Assembly: GCF_902374955.1 (NCBI RefSeq)
Contig: NZ_CABKRX010000043.1
Coordinates: 27,967-91,966 of the forward strand
Length of the DNA: 64,000 bases
Direction of reading: 5' to 3'
Origin: Bacillus massilioanorexius
Lineage (GTDB): Bacteria; Bacillota; Bacilli; Bacillales; DSM-1321
Made by a program: the position numbers and the translations under genes. Every line of letters starts with the position of its first letter. Within the stretch, counting starts at the first letter, position 1. The notes under the pieces are model-generated. The model was given only the letters and a program-made list of their open reading frames with translations, was not told where the DNA came from and did no database searches. Positions 36,300-44,607 of this stretch are shown in pieces.

Positions 36300-37343
36300 C
36301 TATACAAAAAATTGTTCAACGAAAGATGAGCTTACTTTGTCTATGGTAGGAGGATTCCATGTTGGATTTTGATCCTTATCCACAAGAACAGCTCTCACAC
36401 CTTCAAAAAAATCTGAAGTTCCCATAAATTTCATAGCAAGAACTTCATCCATTTGAAAGCATTCTTTCTTCGTCTTCCCTTTAGTTCTTCTTAAATGTTC
36501 TAATGTTACTTTTAGTGAAGTTGGAGATTTTAAAAGCATTTCTTCTTTTATGTTTTTCGCCCAAATATCACCTTGTTGTTCATTTTCTTGCAATGAATCC
36601 ACGATTTCCTCTAAAGTCTCCCATTGAAAATGCCTGTTAATTTTCCCCTCATTTAATACCGGTTCTAAAACATCTTGGTTAGAACACACCGTTTTAAGTT
36701 TTTCTTGAAGAGTGATAAAAACCGTTTTACTTTCCCAATTTTGCTCATTTATCCACGCTTCTAATTCAGTCCATTTTGTACTTTTCAAATAATAATCAGC
36801 TGCTCCTACATGCAATAAATCGTCAGCCTTAATAGTTTTTGCTGTAAGAGCTAAGTATGTACCAATATATCCCGGCATTTGATTAAGAAAATAACTTGCT
36901 CCAACATCTGGGAAAAAGCCAATATTCATCTCTGGCATAGCCCATTTTGTATTTTCCGTAACTATCCTAAAGTTGGAGCCAGCAGATATTCCGACTCCTC
37001 CTCCCATAACAATTCCGTTCATATAAGCAAGGATTGGTTTTGAGTATTCATGAATAAGCAAGTCCATATCATACTCAATTGAAAAAAAGTCTTTGGCAAA
37101 CGGCAATAAATTATTATTTTTATGATCATGAATAGATCGAACATCTCCACCAGAGCAAAATGCCTTTTCAATATTACTCTTTATACAAATTAATACTATC
37201 GATTCATCTTTAGCCCATATATGTAATTGCTCTCTTATTTTTTTCACCATATTAAGTGAAAGAGCATTCAACGCCTTTGAACGATTTAAAATGATCCAAC
37301 CTGTCTTTCGTTCTACCTTAAATATTACCTCTTGATCAAACAT
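36300..37343 (-). CDS. Enoyl-CoA hydratase/isomerase family, 3-hydroxyisobutyryl-CoA hydrolase type
   Basis: A crotonase-fold protein of 347 residues with the longer ECH_2 plan. Signatures are EKAFCSGGDVRSIHDH and MNGIVMGGGVGISAGSNFRI. The segment MPEMNIGFFPDVGASYFLNQ is characteristic of 3-hydroxyisobutyryl-CoA hydrolases, which release 3-hydroxyisobutyrate in valine breakdown. The C-terminal FFEGVRAVLVDKDQNPTW also fits. The ATG at 37343 has AAAGGTGG 7 nt upstream; an earlier in-frame ATG at 37406 lacks a site. It is transcribed just upstream of the sigma-54 activator and is the cluster's edge next to trmB. I see no -24/-12 element before it. Confidence 0.87.
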   Translation of the reverse strand: MFDQEVIFKVERKTGWIILNRSKALNALSLNMVKKIREQLHIWAKDESIVLICIKSNIEKAFCSGGDVRSIHDHKNNNLLPFAKDFFSIEYDMDLLIHEYSKPILAYMNGIVMGGGVGISAGSNFRIVTENTKWAMPEMNIGFFPDVGASYFLNQMPGYIGTYLALTAKTIKADDLLHVGAADYYLKSTKWTELEAWINEQNWESKTVFITLQEKLKTVCSNQDVLEPVLNEGKINRHFQWETLEEIVDSLQENEQQGDIWAKNIKEEMLLKSPTSLKVTLEHLRRTKGKTKKECFQMDEVLAMKFMGTSDFFEGVRAVLVDKDQNPTWNPPTIDKVSSSFVEQFFV

Positions 37344-37543
37344 TCCTGCACCACCTTTATAACACCCAAATATTAGTAAATCATTTTTATTATGAAAGTA
37401 TATCATATCTATATTCCTCTTGGTTAAGCAAAACGTCTTCTTCCTGTCTATTCATTCGTTCACTACAACTACAATTCAAGTCAGAATACAGTGTAATCGT
37501 TATAGTTTTACGAAAAGAACCACTTTCCTCTTTCCAAAGTATA

Positions 37544-37576
37544 AAAAAAACTGCTAATCAACGATTAGCAGTTTTT
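37544..37576 (-). terminator. trmB terminator overlapping the coding end
   Basis: On the minus strand AAAAACTGCTAATC pairs perfectly with GATTAGCAGTTTTT around a 3-nt loop, followed by more T. The trmB stop codon TGA starts in the loop, so the last codons encode the 5' arm. Confidence 0.92.
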
Positions 37577-38214
37577 GATGGAAACTGAGCTTCTACTCTA
37601 TAAATTAGACTTCCTTTATTTGAAAACTTCTCTTCATACTCTGTCATAATATTATCTTCAACGTCACTATTATGCAGATCAAGATTTACATAATTTAATG
37701 TCATTCCATATTGCGACATACTTACAAGAGAGTATTCAAATAATCCACGGTTATCGGTTTTAAAATGAATTTCTCCTTCGTTTGGTAAGATGTCTTCATA
37801 TATTTTTAAAAAAGTATGATATGTTAGTCTACGTTTAGCATGGCGTTTTTTAGGCCAAGGGTCCGAGAAATTTAAATATACACGATTTACTTCTCCTTTG
37901 TCGAAATAGTCTCGTAAATCTGCTGCATTAAATGGTAATAGCTTTAAATTTGGTAATCCTTCATTCATCACCTTATCTAATGCATCCACAATGATGCTTT
38001 CATATGCCTCGATACCGATATAATTAATCTCTGGATTCGCTTTTGCCATCTCAGTTATGAAACGACCTTTTCCAGTCCCTACCTCAATATGAAGTGGGCG
38101 ATCATTTCCAAACACTTCATGCCATTTACCTTTTTTCTCTTCTGGATTATATATAACAAATTGCGGATTTTCCTGTAGTTTTTCCTTCGCCCAAGGCTTA
38201 AATTTAAGACGCAT
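37558..38214 (-). CDS. trmB: tRNA (guanine-N7-)-methyltransferase
   Basis: A SAM-dependent enzyme methylating G46 of tRNA, 218 residues. The SAM-binding segment is HIEVGTGKGRFITEMA, then NYIGIEAYESII, and the TrmB signature VNRVYLNFSDPWPKKRHAKRR. The ATG has AGGAGTG 6 nt upstream. It corresponds to B. subtilis YtmQ/TrmB and is followed, on the opposite strand, by ytzH and ytmP as in that species. Its intrinsic terminator overlaps the stop codon. Confidence 0.96.
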   Translation of the reverse strand: MRLKFKPWAKEKLQENPQFVIYNPEEKKGKWHEVFGNDRPLHIEVGTGKGRFITEMAKANPEINYIGIEAYESIIVDALDKVMNEGLPNLKLLPFNAADLRDYFDKGEVNRVYLNFSDPWPKKRHAKRRLTYHTFLKIYEDILPNEGEIHFKTDNRGLFEYSLVSMSQYGMTLNYVNLDLHNSDVEDNIMTEYEEKFSNKGSLIYRVEAQFPSKTANR

Positions 38215-38666
38215 TATGACACTCCTAACTTTATTTTCGTTGAAAATTATTCATTTGTTTTTATCATTCACAAGTTACCTTTTCTTGTATTCTTTTGAAT
38301 ACATTTTTCTCATTTGAGACAACCTACAAAAGAAAAGCTCCTATATAAAGGAGCTTAAATAAATCTCGTTTAAACTGATGTTGACTCCACTAAAAACGCC
38401 TTAAGCACACTTAGCTTTTTAGTGTGAGACGCAGTATCAGCTATCTCGGAAGGTGCTAAATGTCCTAACAACATTCAGCTATAAAACATCATGTTGTACC
38501 TTACTACAGTAGTCAAGAAAAATCATTTTTTCCATGAGTACTGAATTATTCCTCTTTTAAACAATAGCATTTATCTGGTCAATGATGTTATTCAGCTTGT
38601 CAATCGATGATAAATAATTACCCATCGATTAAAGCTTCAATTTATTTAAGAAAGGTTGAGAAGAAT
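38215..38666. other. Intergenic region between divergent trmB and ytzH
   Basis: About 450 bp. It contains a hairpin AGCTCCTATATAAAGGAGCT near 38,334-38,353 and a stretch (about 38,380-38,480) with a core vaguely like the dispersed element found near 42.2, 47.7 and 63.7 kb, but the match is too weak to call. No gene or riboswitch is seen. Confidence 0.4.
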
Positions 38667-38945
38667 ATGCCTCTTTCACAACAACATCAAGTTATGGTAT
38701 TAAAAGATATATTAATGAATCACCAAAGTGATTGCTGTGGATCTGTTTCAGAATGTGCCCAGGTAGAACGATTAGTAACCGCTCTATTAAATAATGGAGG
38801 ACTAAATGAACAGTTAATTCCAATACTAAACGAAATACACACTTATAGCCAAAATGGGCAAAGTAGCTCAGACCTAAATGGACATATCAATTCATATCAG
38901 AATCAGCTATCTCAATGGGTAGAAAATATGAATCAGTATTCTTGA
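38667..38945 (+). CDS. ytzH: YtzH-like protein
   Basis: A small soluble protein of 92 residues, the same length as B. subtilis YtzH, with the family features MVLKDILMNHQSDCCGSVSE (a CC pair near residues 22-23) and a helical C-terminus. The function is unknown. The ATG at 38667 has GAAAGGTTGAG upstream; the open frame to 38607 has no site. It is convergent with ytmP, and the two coding regions overlap by 13 bp at their ends, leaving no room for a separate terminator. Confidence 0.85.
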   Translation: MPLSQQHQVMVLKDILMNHQSDCCGSVSECAQVERLVTALLNNGGLNEQLIPILNEIHTYSQNGQSSSDLNGHINSYQNQLSQWVENMNQYS

Positions 38946-39724
38946 ATATCGTTTAATAACATATCCAAATAAGTAAACCAATTATTCATTTCATCATATC
39001 TTTGCTTTGATTTATGCCACTGTATAGAGATGAGTGTCTGAGCAATCACATACCAATTCATTCTTTTAATTAATGATTCGGATAAGTCTAATCCATATTG
39101 TTCAAGCCATGTATTCCATTCTTCTTTAGGTATATAAGAATAAAGAAGCATACCTAGATCAATTGCCGGATCGGCTATCATAGCGCCGTCCCAATCTATA
39201 AGAAATAATTGATTATCGTCGGATAATAACCAATTATTATGATTAATATCACAATGACAGACCACGGCTTCTTCACATACAATTTCAGTCAAACGATTAC
39301 GTAGTAATTGTAATGCTTGCTGAATGGCTACATGTGAAAGAAGCTGTTCATCAAGTGATTCTTTTATATCTTTAAAAAGCTCTTCAGGTTTCAATGGAGT
39401 TTTACCTAACCTAGTTAGCATGGATAACAAAGGGGCAGATTGATGTATCTTTTTCAATAATAAAGCCACCTTTTCTTGATTCATATCCTTATGTGATAAT
39501 TCTCTTCCATCTAACCAGCGTTGAGCAGTAATTACATCTCCACTTTCTAGACGTTTTGTCCAAATGAGCTTAGGAACAATTCCTTCAGCTGACAATACCG
39601 CTAGAAATGGAGATGAATTTCTTTTTAAGAAAAGCTTTTGTTCCTCTTTTATGGCAATGAAGGCTTCTCCAGTCGCACCGCCAGCAGGAACAATTTCCCA
39701 TTCTTGACCCAATATATGATCCAA
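38933..39724 (-). CDS. ytmP: Aminoglycoside/choline kinase-like phosphotransferase YtmP
   Basis: A protein-kinase-like fold of about 263 residues. Visible are VPAGGATGEAFIA (nucleotide loop), LFLKRNSSPFLAVLSAEGIV (Lys), the catalytic loop CHCDINHNNWLL and the metal-binding LFLIDWDGAMIADPAID. B. subtilis YtmP is annotated as a phosphotransferase of unknown substrate, and choline or ethanolamine-like alcohols are guesses. The probable start is the TTG at 39724, 5 nt after AAGGTGA; the longer TTG frame to 39739 would put the ribosome site inside the gene. Its 3' end overlaps ytzH on the other strand. Confidence 0.87.
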   Translation of the reverse strand: MDHILGQEWEIVPAGGATGEAFIAIKEEQKLFLKRNSSPFLAVLSAEGIVPKLIWTKRLESGDVITAQRWLDGRELSHKDMNQEKVALLLKKIHQSAPLLSMLTRLGKTPLKPEELFKDIKESLDEQLLSHVAIQQALQLLRNRLTEIVCEEAVVCHCDINHNNWLLSDDNQLFLIDWDGAMIADPAIDLGMLLYSYIPKEEWNTWLEQYGLDLSESLIKRMNWYVIAQTLISIQWHKSKQRYDEMNNWFTYLDMLLNDIQEY

Positions 39725-40099
39725 TGTGGTCACCTTCAATTTCGTTCAATAGCATTGAGAAAAAATCATGGATGATTTTTCTTATGATTTGTATACATAA
39801 TTAACGTAAGTGTTCTTTCCAAAAAGAACATATTATTATTTCTAACAATCAGCAGAAATGTATACATATCTGACTGATTACAGTTTCTATTCATAAAATA
39901 AAAAAAAGCTATTGATTCTATAAACCATTTAACAATAGCTACTCACTAAATTTTAGTGAAAATAGACATTTGCGTCAAGTATGTACATTATAGATAATAT
40001 CCAATTACTGATATAGAATCACACAAAGAACTAATATACCATACATATAGCCAATTTTACAATAATGAGATATTCTCTCTACATTAACTAATTCATTCT
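39725..40099. other. Intergenic region ytlR-ytmP
   Basis: 375 bp. Apart from the ytlR terminator at 39,898-39,940, the sequence is AT-rich and presumably carries the ytmP promoter. A loose dyad near 39,850-39,885 (TCAGCAG..CTGACTGA) is not convincing. No gene is seen. Confidence 0.45.
39898..39940 (-). terminator. Terminator downstream of ytlR
   Basis: On the minus strand AGCTATTG pairs with CAATAGCT and is followed by TTTTTTTATTTT. Confidence 0.8.
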
Positions 40100-41068
40100 T
40101 TATCTATTTCTCAATATTTTTACAGCATCTGGTGCAACCTTAACAGATACATTCGAAAAGCCAATATGCTCACCATCAGCTTGGATAGGGACAAGAGCAT
40201 CTGTTGACAGTGATATTTCTTTACAATTAAAGACTTCTACCCATTTCAGCTTCAAATGTCCTCCCCATAAAATGGTTGAAAACAATAATAACAGCATGAA
40301 AGAAGATATTTTACTCACCACTAATGCTTGTAATTGCCCATCATTTATCGATGCGTTTGGGGAAATTTTAATTCCACCACCAAAATAGGGTTGATTGCAA
40401 ACTACAAGAAACCAAACATCATCCATTTTTCTCTTTTCTCCATCTATTTCTACCTCTAATGAAAAAGTGTTAAAGGCAAATAAGTTTTTCAGAAAAAAAT
40501 ATAAATATATAAATTTACCTAATTTTAATGCTTGAAACCTACTTTTCCATTTTGATTCATTAACGGCTTTGGATATACTTGCATCAAACCCAACTCCAAT
40601 GCTATTCACAAAATGTCTTTTCTTCCCTTCAAAAACAAAAGCCCCTAAATCAATAGCTGAGACCTTCTGCTCTGAATGTAATAAGGAAATAATATCTTCC
40701 GTTTTTTTGGATTTCTGAATACCTCTTACATAATCATTGCCGGATCCCGCAGGAAAGCAAACTACCTTAGCATGAGGAAATGAAACAGCACCGTTTATTA
40801 CTTCATGGAGTGTTCCATCACCTCCTAATGCCACAATAATCGTATCTGTATAAGTATTTTTAAGAACGTTCTCGGCAATTTCTTTTGCATGGCCAGGGTA
40901 CTCTGTCTCATACAACGTATAAGATATAGCGTGAAGCTTCAGTACTTGTTCTACTTGCCCCCAAACATGGTTGCTCTTTCTGCTACTAGGGTTTCCATTT
41001 TTTATTATATATAAGTGCTTATCATTCGTTTTCTTGCTTTGTATCATCATCGAGCTCAATATAATCAT
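40100..41068 (-). CDS. ytlR: Diacylglycerol-kinase-family lipid kinase YtlR
   Basis: A DAGK-catalytic-domain protein of about 316-322 residues. The nucleotide motif is VALGGDGTLHEV, then FPAGSGNDYVRGIQ, and the C-terminal beta domain has NQPYFGGGIKISPNASINDG and VPIQADGEHIG. Family members phosphorylate diacylglycerol or related lipids at the membrane; the substrate is unknown here. The start is uncertain: ATG codons at 41068, 41050 and 41047 all lie within the end of ytlQ, so initiation is probably coupled to ytlQ translation. It has the same order as B. subtilis ytlP-ytlQ-ytlR. Confidence 0.88.
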   Translation of the reverse strand: MIILSSMMIQSKKTNDKHLYIIKNGNPSSRKSNHVWGQVEQVLKLHAISYTLYETEYPGHAKEIAENVLKNTYTDTIIVALGGDGTLHEVINGAVSFPHAKVVCFPAGSGNDYVRGIQKSKKTEDIISLLHSEQKVSAIDLGAFVFEGKKRHFVNSIGVGFDASISKAVNESKWKSRFQALKLGKFIYLYFFLKNLFAFNTFSLEVEIDGEKRKMDDVWFLVVCNQPYFGGGIKISPNASINDGQLQALVVSKISSFMLLLLFSTILWGGHLKLKWVEVFNCKEISLSTDALVPIQADGEHIGFSNVSVKVAPDAVKILRNR

Positions 41069-42008
41069 TCCATTCTAGTCTCATAGTAGATGTAGTCTGA
41101 CAATACTGTAAAAGTGTATCCGCACCTTTTAACTGCTGACTTTTTAAAGGAGAGCTTAACTTCCTCATAGACTGGAACCACTCAGGAAAATGTCTCTTAT
41201 CCAGTAAATATAAATCATGAGAAGCTGTAGGAAAATCAATATAGCCTACCCTTGATATTATCGCTTTCTTAATAGGATGGTCTACATTAGATGCCTGATA
41301 AATCTTTTTAACAATCATTTCCGTTCGATTTAAAGAAATAGTAGGATTTAATATTTTTTTCTCTGTTTTTTGGTAATGTTTTTTCACCCAAAATTTCTCA
41401 TTGGAGCCAACATAAACCGCATTTTCTTCATCCTCTAAAAAACAAATACACCACGTTGCCGTTGGCGTAATCATAATGATATCTGCCTCTACAGGAGCGT
41501 TCTTCAATTTAAATATAGGTTGATATAGTACTAGAAACGTGTCAGGAAATCGTTGTAATAAAAACTTTATCTTCTCATCAAGATAGTAACTTCGATCAAC
41601 GATTGATCTTTCACGAATAGTTGAAGTAGCCCATTTCATTTGGAATAAGAAAACCTGATTTAAAAACGATCGCTTTAACTCATCAATATTACGCGGCATA
41701 GTAGGAACTTTCAGTTGAATTTCGTCAAAATGTTGAGTTTGGGGTTGATCGTGTATTTCTTCATTATCCTCTTGCTTCTGTTTTCTTTTTAATAAATTTT
41801 TCATTTTATAAAAGAAACCCGACTCAACTTCTGGCCATTCTGGATCATCTTCCTTCGTGAAATATTCGCTCATCTCACCAGAAAGAAATGACGCCTGCAA
41901 TTTATTCCATTGTTGCTTTTTCAATCGAACAAATTGATTTGGATAATGGTATACATCTTGCTCATATCTAGATATATAGTCTTGTAATTTAATAAGCTGT
42001 CCCATCAT
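41022..42008 (-). CDS. ytlQ: NERD-like domain protein YtlQ
   Basis: About 328 residues from the ATG pair at 42008/42005. The N-terminal 60 residues are helical and basic, an acidic linker follows, and the C-terminal half (TFLVLYQPIFKLKNAPVEAD onward, with MITPTATWCICFLE and NPTISLNRTEMIVKKI) resembles a nuclease-related NERD domain as annotated for B. subtilis YtlQ. The function is unknown. The open frame extends upstream to 42161, but that part overlaps a dispersed repeat and has no ribosome site. It overlaps ytlR by about 47 bp. Confidence 0.75.
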   Translation of the reverse strand: MMGQLIKLQDYISRYEQDVYHYPNQFVRLKKQQWNKLQASFLSGEMSEYFTKEDDPEWPEVESGFFYKMKNLLKRKQKQEDNEEIHDQPQTQHFDEIQLKVPTMPRNIDELKRSFLNQVFLFQMKWATSTIRERSIVDRSYYLDEKIKFLLQRFPDTFLVLYQPIFKLKNAPVEADIIMITPTATWCICFLEDEENAVYVGSNEKFWVKKHYQKTEKKILNPTISLNRTEMIVKKIYQASNVDHPIKKAIISRVGYIDFPTASHDLYLLDKRHFPEWFQSMRKLSSPLKSQQLKGADTLLQYCQTTSTMRLEWNDYIELDDDTKQENE

Positions 42009-42129
42009 ATCACTGCCTGTTCTTAAGTAGTTGAATACCTCATTAGAATATGAAAAATTATTCATACACCTTACATTTTTTATTTCCAAAGAATCTATTA
42101 TCTCTACCAAATGGAGTAAGTAAAAATGA

Positions 42130-42360
42130 CCGTTTTCGTAAACTTTGTAGACTATGTACAAATAGTGAATATAGGTTCAAATCTGCTTAAGATGCTCACT
42201 TTCGCAATTCGGACGATGTGAGTATACTCAACACATAGCTCTCATATAGGGCTTACCTATCTCGCCGCTCTCACATGAGCCTTACACTTTAAGCGTGTTC
42301 AACCAGCGCTGAACCTATTTAAAACTAACAAATTTTAACCTGTGGGTGAAAAATAAATAG
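42130..42360. repeat. Copy of the dispersed intergenic element
   Basis: TATAGGTT followed by AAGATGCTCACTTTCG aligns well with the copy near 63,650 (TATAGGTT .. AAGATGTTCGCTTTCC), and the right part (AACCTATTTAAAACTAAC) aligns with the copy near 47,850. It lies just upstream of ytlQ, between ytlQ and ytlP. The remainder of the gap to 42,457 is AT-rich and shows nothing else. Confidence 0.55.
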
Positions 42361-42457
42361 ACTCTCTATTATCTAGCACTCATCTTCCACTTCTATTTTT
42401 TTGTTAACTATTTTCAAAGTGGGGGAATTGCATCCGTTTGAACGATATGAACAATCC

Positions 42458-43027
42458 TTACGTCAGTTCAATCGAATCAATAATTTGATATTTTGGAGTT
42501 TGATCAATATGAGTTTCGTAAAGTGTAATCTTTTCTGCCTTAAATATAATATCCTCCTTAAAAAGATTACCACATTTATCTAAATCTTTTTTAGTGAAAA
42601 GTGCATTTCCTTCATATTTTCTTGCTAATGTAATGTGAGGATTGAATTTTTTTTTGTCCAATTGATAGCCATTTACCTGACAACAATGCGATACTACTTG
42701 TTGGAGAGTAATTAAGTTTTCCCATTCGTAGGGAGCACACCATAAAATTCGTGGTTTTTCCGCCAATCCAAATATACCTATTTGGTTAATTCCCAACATA
42801 AATCCACTCTGATTTTGTAAGGAAATTCGTAAATCATTCATCATACTCTGATATTTTTCTTGTGAAGATGGTCCTAAAAAGGCTAACGTTAAATGATAAT
42901 CTTCTTTATGAACCCATTTTTGAAAAGAATAGTCCATTCTTAGTTTCAAGCTTATTTCATACAAAAATTCCTTTACTTCATTTGGTAAAGATAATGCTAT
43001 AAAATAGTGAAACGGCTTTTTCTTCAA
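42458..43027 (-). CDS. ytlP: RNA 2',3'-cyclic phosphodiesterase
   Basis: A 2H-phosphoesterase-fold protein of 189 residues with both HxTx motifs: YHLTLAFLG (about 44-52) and FNPHITLAR. FIALSLP opens the protein, as is usual. ThpR/LigT members open 2',3'-cyclic phosphates on RNA (historically 2'-5' RNA ligase). The start is TTG, with AGGTGAT 6 nt upstream; no in-frame ATG is suitable. It is the first gene of ytlP-ytlQ-ytlR, although a repeat lies between ytlP and ytlQ. Confidence 0.9.
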   Translation of the reverse strand: MKKKPFHYFIALSLPNEVKEFLYEISLKLRMDYSFQKWVHKEDYHLTLAFLGPSSQEKYQSMMNDLRISLQNQSGFMLGINQIGIFGLAEKPRILWCAPYEWENLITLQQVVSHCCQVNGYQLDKKKFNPHITLARKYEGNALFTKKDLDKCGNLFKEDIIFKAEKITLYETHIDQTPKYQIIDSIELT

Positions 43028-43052
43028 AATACTATCACCTCTTATTATGAAA

Positions 43053-43098
43053 CAGCCGGATTCGCCTATTTTATATGGCTAATCCGGCTGCTTTTTTT
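43053..43098. terminator. Terminator downstream of pepV
   Basis: CAGCCGGATT pairs perfectly with AATCCGGCTG, extended by GCC/GGC, with an 11-nt loop. A long T-run follows on the plus strand and a shorter TTTC on the minus strand. Confidence 0.8.
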
Positions 43099-43176
43099 CA
43101 TTCTTCTATTCGAATAAGCCACTTTTTTAAACTTCCATGTTGGCTAATAGGTTATCTATCGCTTCAAACTTTTTAC

Positions 43177-44592
43177 CTATTTCGCTAACTTGTAAATGGC
43201 CTCTGCATACATAGCAGTAGCTCTTACTAAATCTTCGATATACATATACTCGTCTTTTTGATGTGCGATATCTTCTCTTCCAGGAAATAAAGGTCCAAAT
43301 GCTACTCCAGCCTCTAATGATCTTGCATATGTTCCCCCACCAATTGCCAATAATTCAGCTTTTTCTCCTGTTTGCTTTTCATAAATTTCAGAAAGTGTTT
43401 GTACAAGAAAACTATCTTTTTCCACATGATGAGGATTTGAATGAGATAATGTCTCGAGTGTAAAACCATTTTCTTCTATTATTTTTTGCAATTGATTTTT
43501 AGCCTCTTCATAAGAATAAGAAACAGGATAGCGATGATTAATCCCGATCTTTCCGCCTTCTTCAGAAGTATAGCTTAATAAACCAACATTCAATGTCACT
43601 ACACCAGTTGATGGGTCTGTATAAGAAATATTGAAATGTTCACCTCTAGAGTCTTCCCATAAATAGTCATGAATAAAAGAAAAATAGTTTTTGGCATGTT
43701 TTGACAATTGTAGACTGTTCAAAAATTGCGCTAAAAATAAGCCTGCATTCTTACCGTTCTTCGGTTCCATTCCATGAGCAGAAATACCTTTTAACTCTAG
43801 TATCACCTTATCTTCGTTCTGATTAACTTTACCTTCTACTCCGTATTTCTCTAAGAAAGCTTGAAAATCATTACTTAATTTCTCTAGGTTTTCTACTCCT
43901 AATAATACTGCCGTTGCTGCATCAGGAACCATATTAAATCGTCTTCCAGATGAAAACTCTTTAACGACAATTCCCTCCTGTATTTGCTTCGTATCAGGTG
44001 CAGATTGTTTTAAATAGTAATCCCAAATGCCTTTTTCCGCAAAAATAATTGGGAAATCTGCATCTGGTGCAAAACCTAGTTGAGGCATTTCTTCATGTTT
44101 AAAATATGTATCTACACAACGCCAATCGGATTCTTCATCCGTACCTAAAATCATTCGAACTCTTTTAGAAAGAGGAAGTCCTAATTCTTGAACAATTTTC
44201 ATTGCATAATATGCCCCCATTGTTGGACCTTTATCATCTAAAGCTCCACGAGCATATATTTTTCCGTCTCTAATTTCTGCACCATAAGGATCGCTGCTCC
44301 ATCCATCTCCCTCAGGCACCACATCGACATGGCAAAGGACCCCTAAAATGTCATTACCGCTTCCCATCTCAATATGGCCCGCTAGATGTTCAACATCTTT
44401 TGTTGTAAATCCATCCTCTTTTCCTTTATTTAGCATAAATTGCAAGGCCTCTTGAATACCTTTTCCTAGTGGTGCCTCTGGTGTGCTATTTTCTTCATCT
44501 AATACACTTTTTATTTGAAGGAACTTCTGAGTGTCTTTTATTAAATCAGCTTTTCTTTTTTCAACTTCCTCTAACCAATTGATTGAATTCAT
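43177..44592 (-). CDS. pepV: Dipeptidase PepV (M20 family)
   Basis: A cytosolic di-zinc dipeptidase of 471 residues. Metal-site segments are LCHVDVVPEGDGW (His, Asp), GALDDKGPTMGAYYA (bridging Asp), TDEESDWRC (catalytic and metal Glu), FAPDADFPIIFAEKG and HQKDEYM near the C-terminus. Length and motifs match PepV, which cleaves a broad range of dipeptides with an N-terminal D- or L-residue. The ATG has AAAGGAG 7 nt upstream. It follows the potassium channel gene by 15 bp and is probably co-transcribed with it. Confidence 0.95.
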   Translation of the reverse strand: MNSINWLEEVEKRKADLIKDTQKFLQIKSVLDEENSTPEAPLGKGIQEALQFMLNKGKEDGFTTKDVEHLAGHIEMGSGNDILGVLCHVDVVPEGDGWSSDPYGAEIRDGKIYARGALDDKGPTMGAYYAMKIVQELGLPLSKRVRMILGTDEESDWRCVDTYFKHEEMPQLGFAPDADFPIIFAEKGIWDYYLKQSAPDTKQIQEGIVVKEFSSGRRFNMVPDAATAVLLGVENLEKLSNDFQAFLEKYGVEGKVNQNEDKVILELKGISAHGMEPKNGKNAGLFLAQFLNSLQLSKHAKNYFSFIHDYLWEDSRGEHFNISYTDPSTGVVTLNVGLLSYTSEEGGKIGINHRYPVSYSYEEAKNQLQKIIEENGFTLETLSHSNPHHVEKDSFLVQTLSEIYEKQTGEKAELLAIGGGTYARSLEAGVAFGPLFPGREDIAHQKDEYMYIEDLVRATAMYAEAIYKLAK

Positions 44593-44607
44593 TTGTATTC
44601 GCTCCTT

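Noticed and set aside
38370..38520. Fifth copy of the dispersed element upstream of ytzH
   Set aside because: Only short scattered matches (CTTTT, TCTCGG) to the core. Too weak without an alignment tool.
42009..42161. N-terminal extension of ytlQ
   Set aside because: It overlaps the dispersed repeat copy and has no start signal. The ATG pair at 42008/42005 matches the conserved beginning GQLIKLQDYISRYE.
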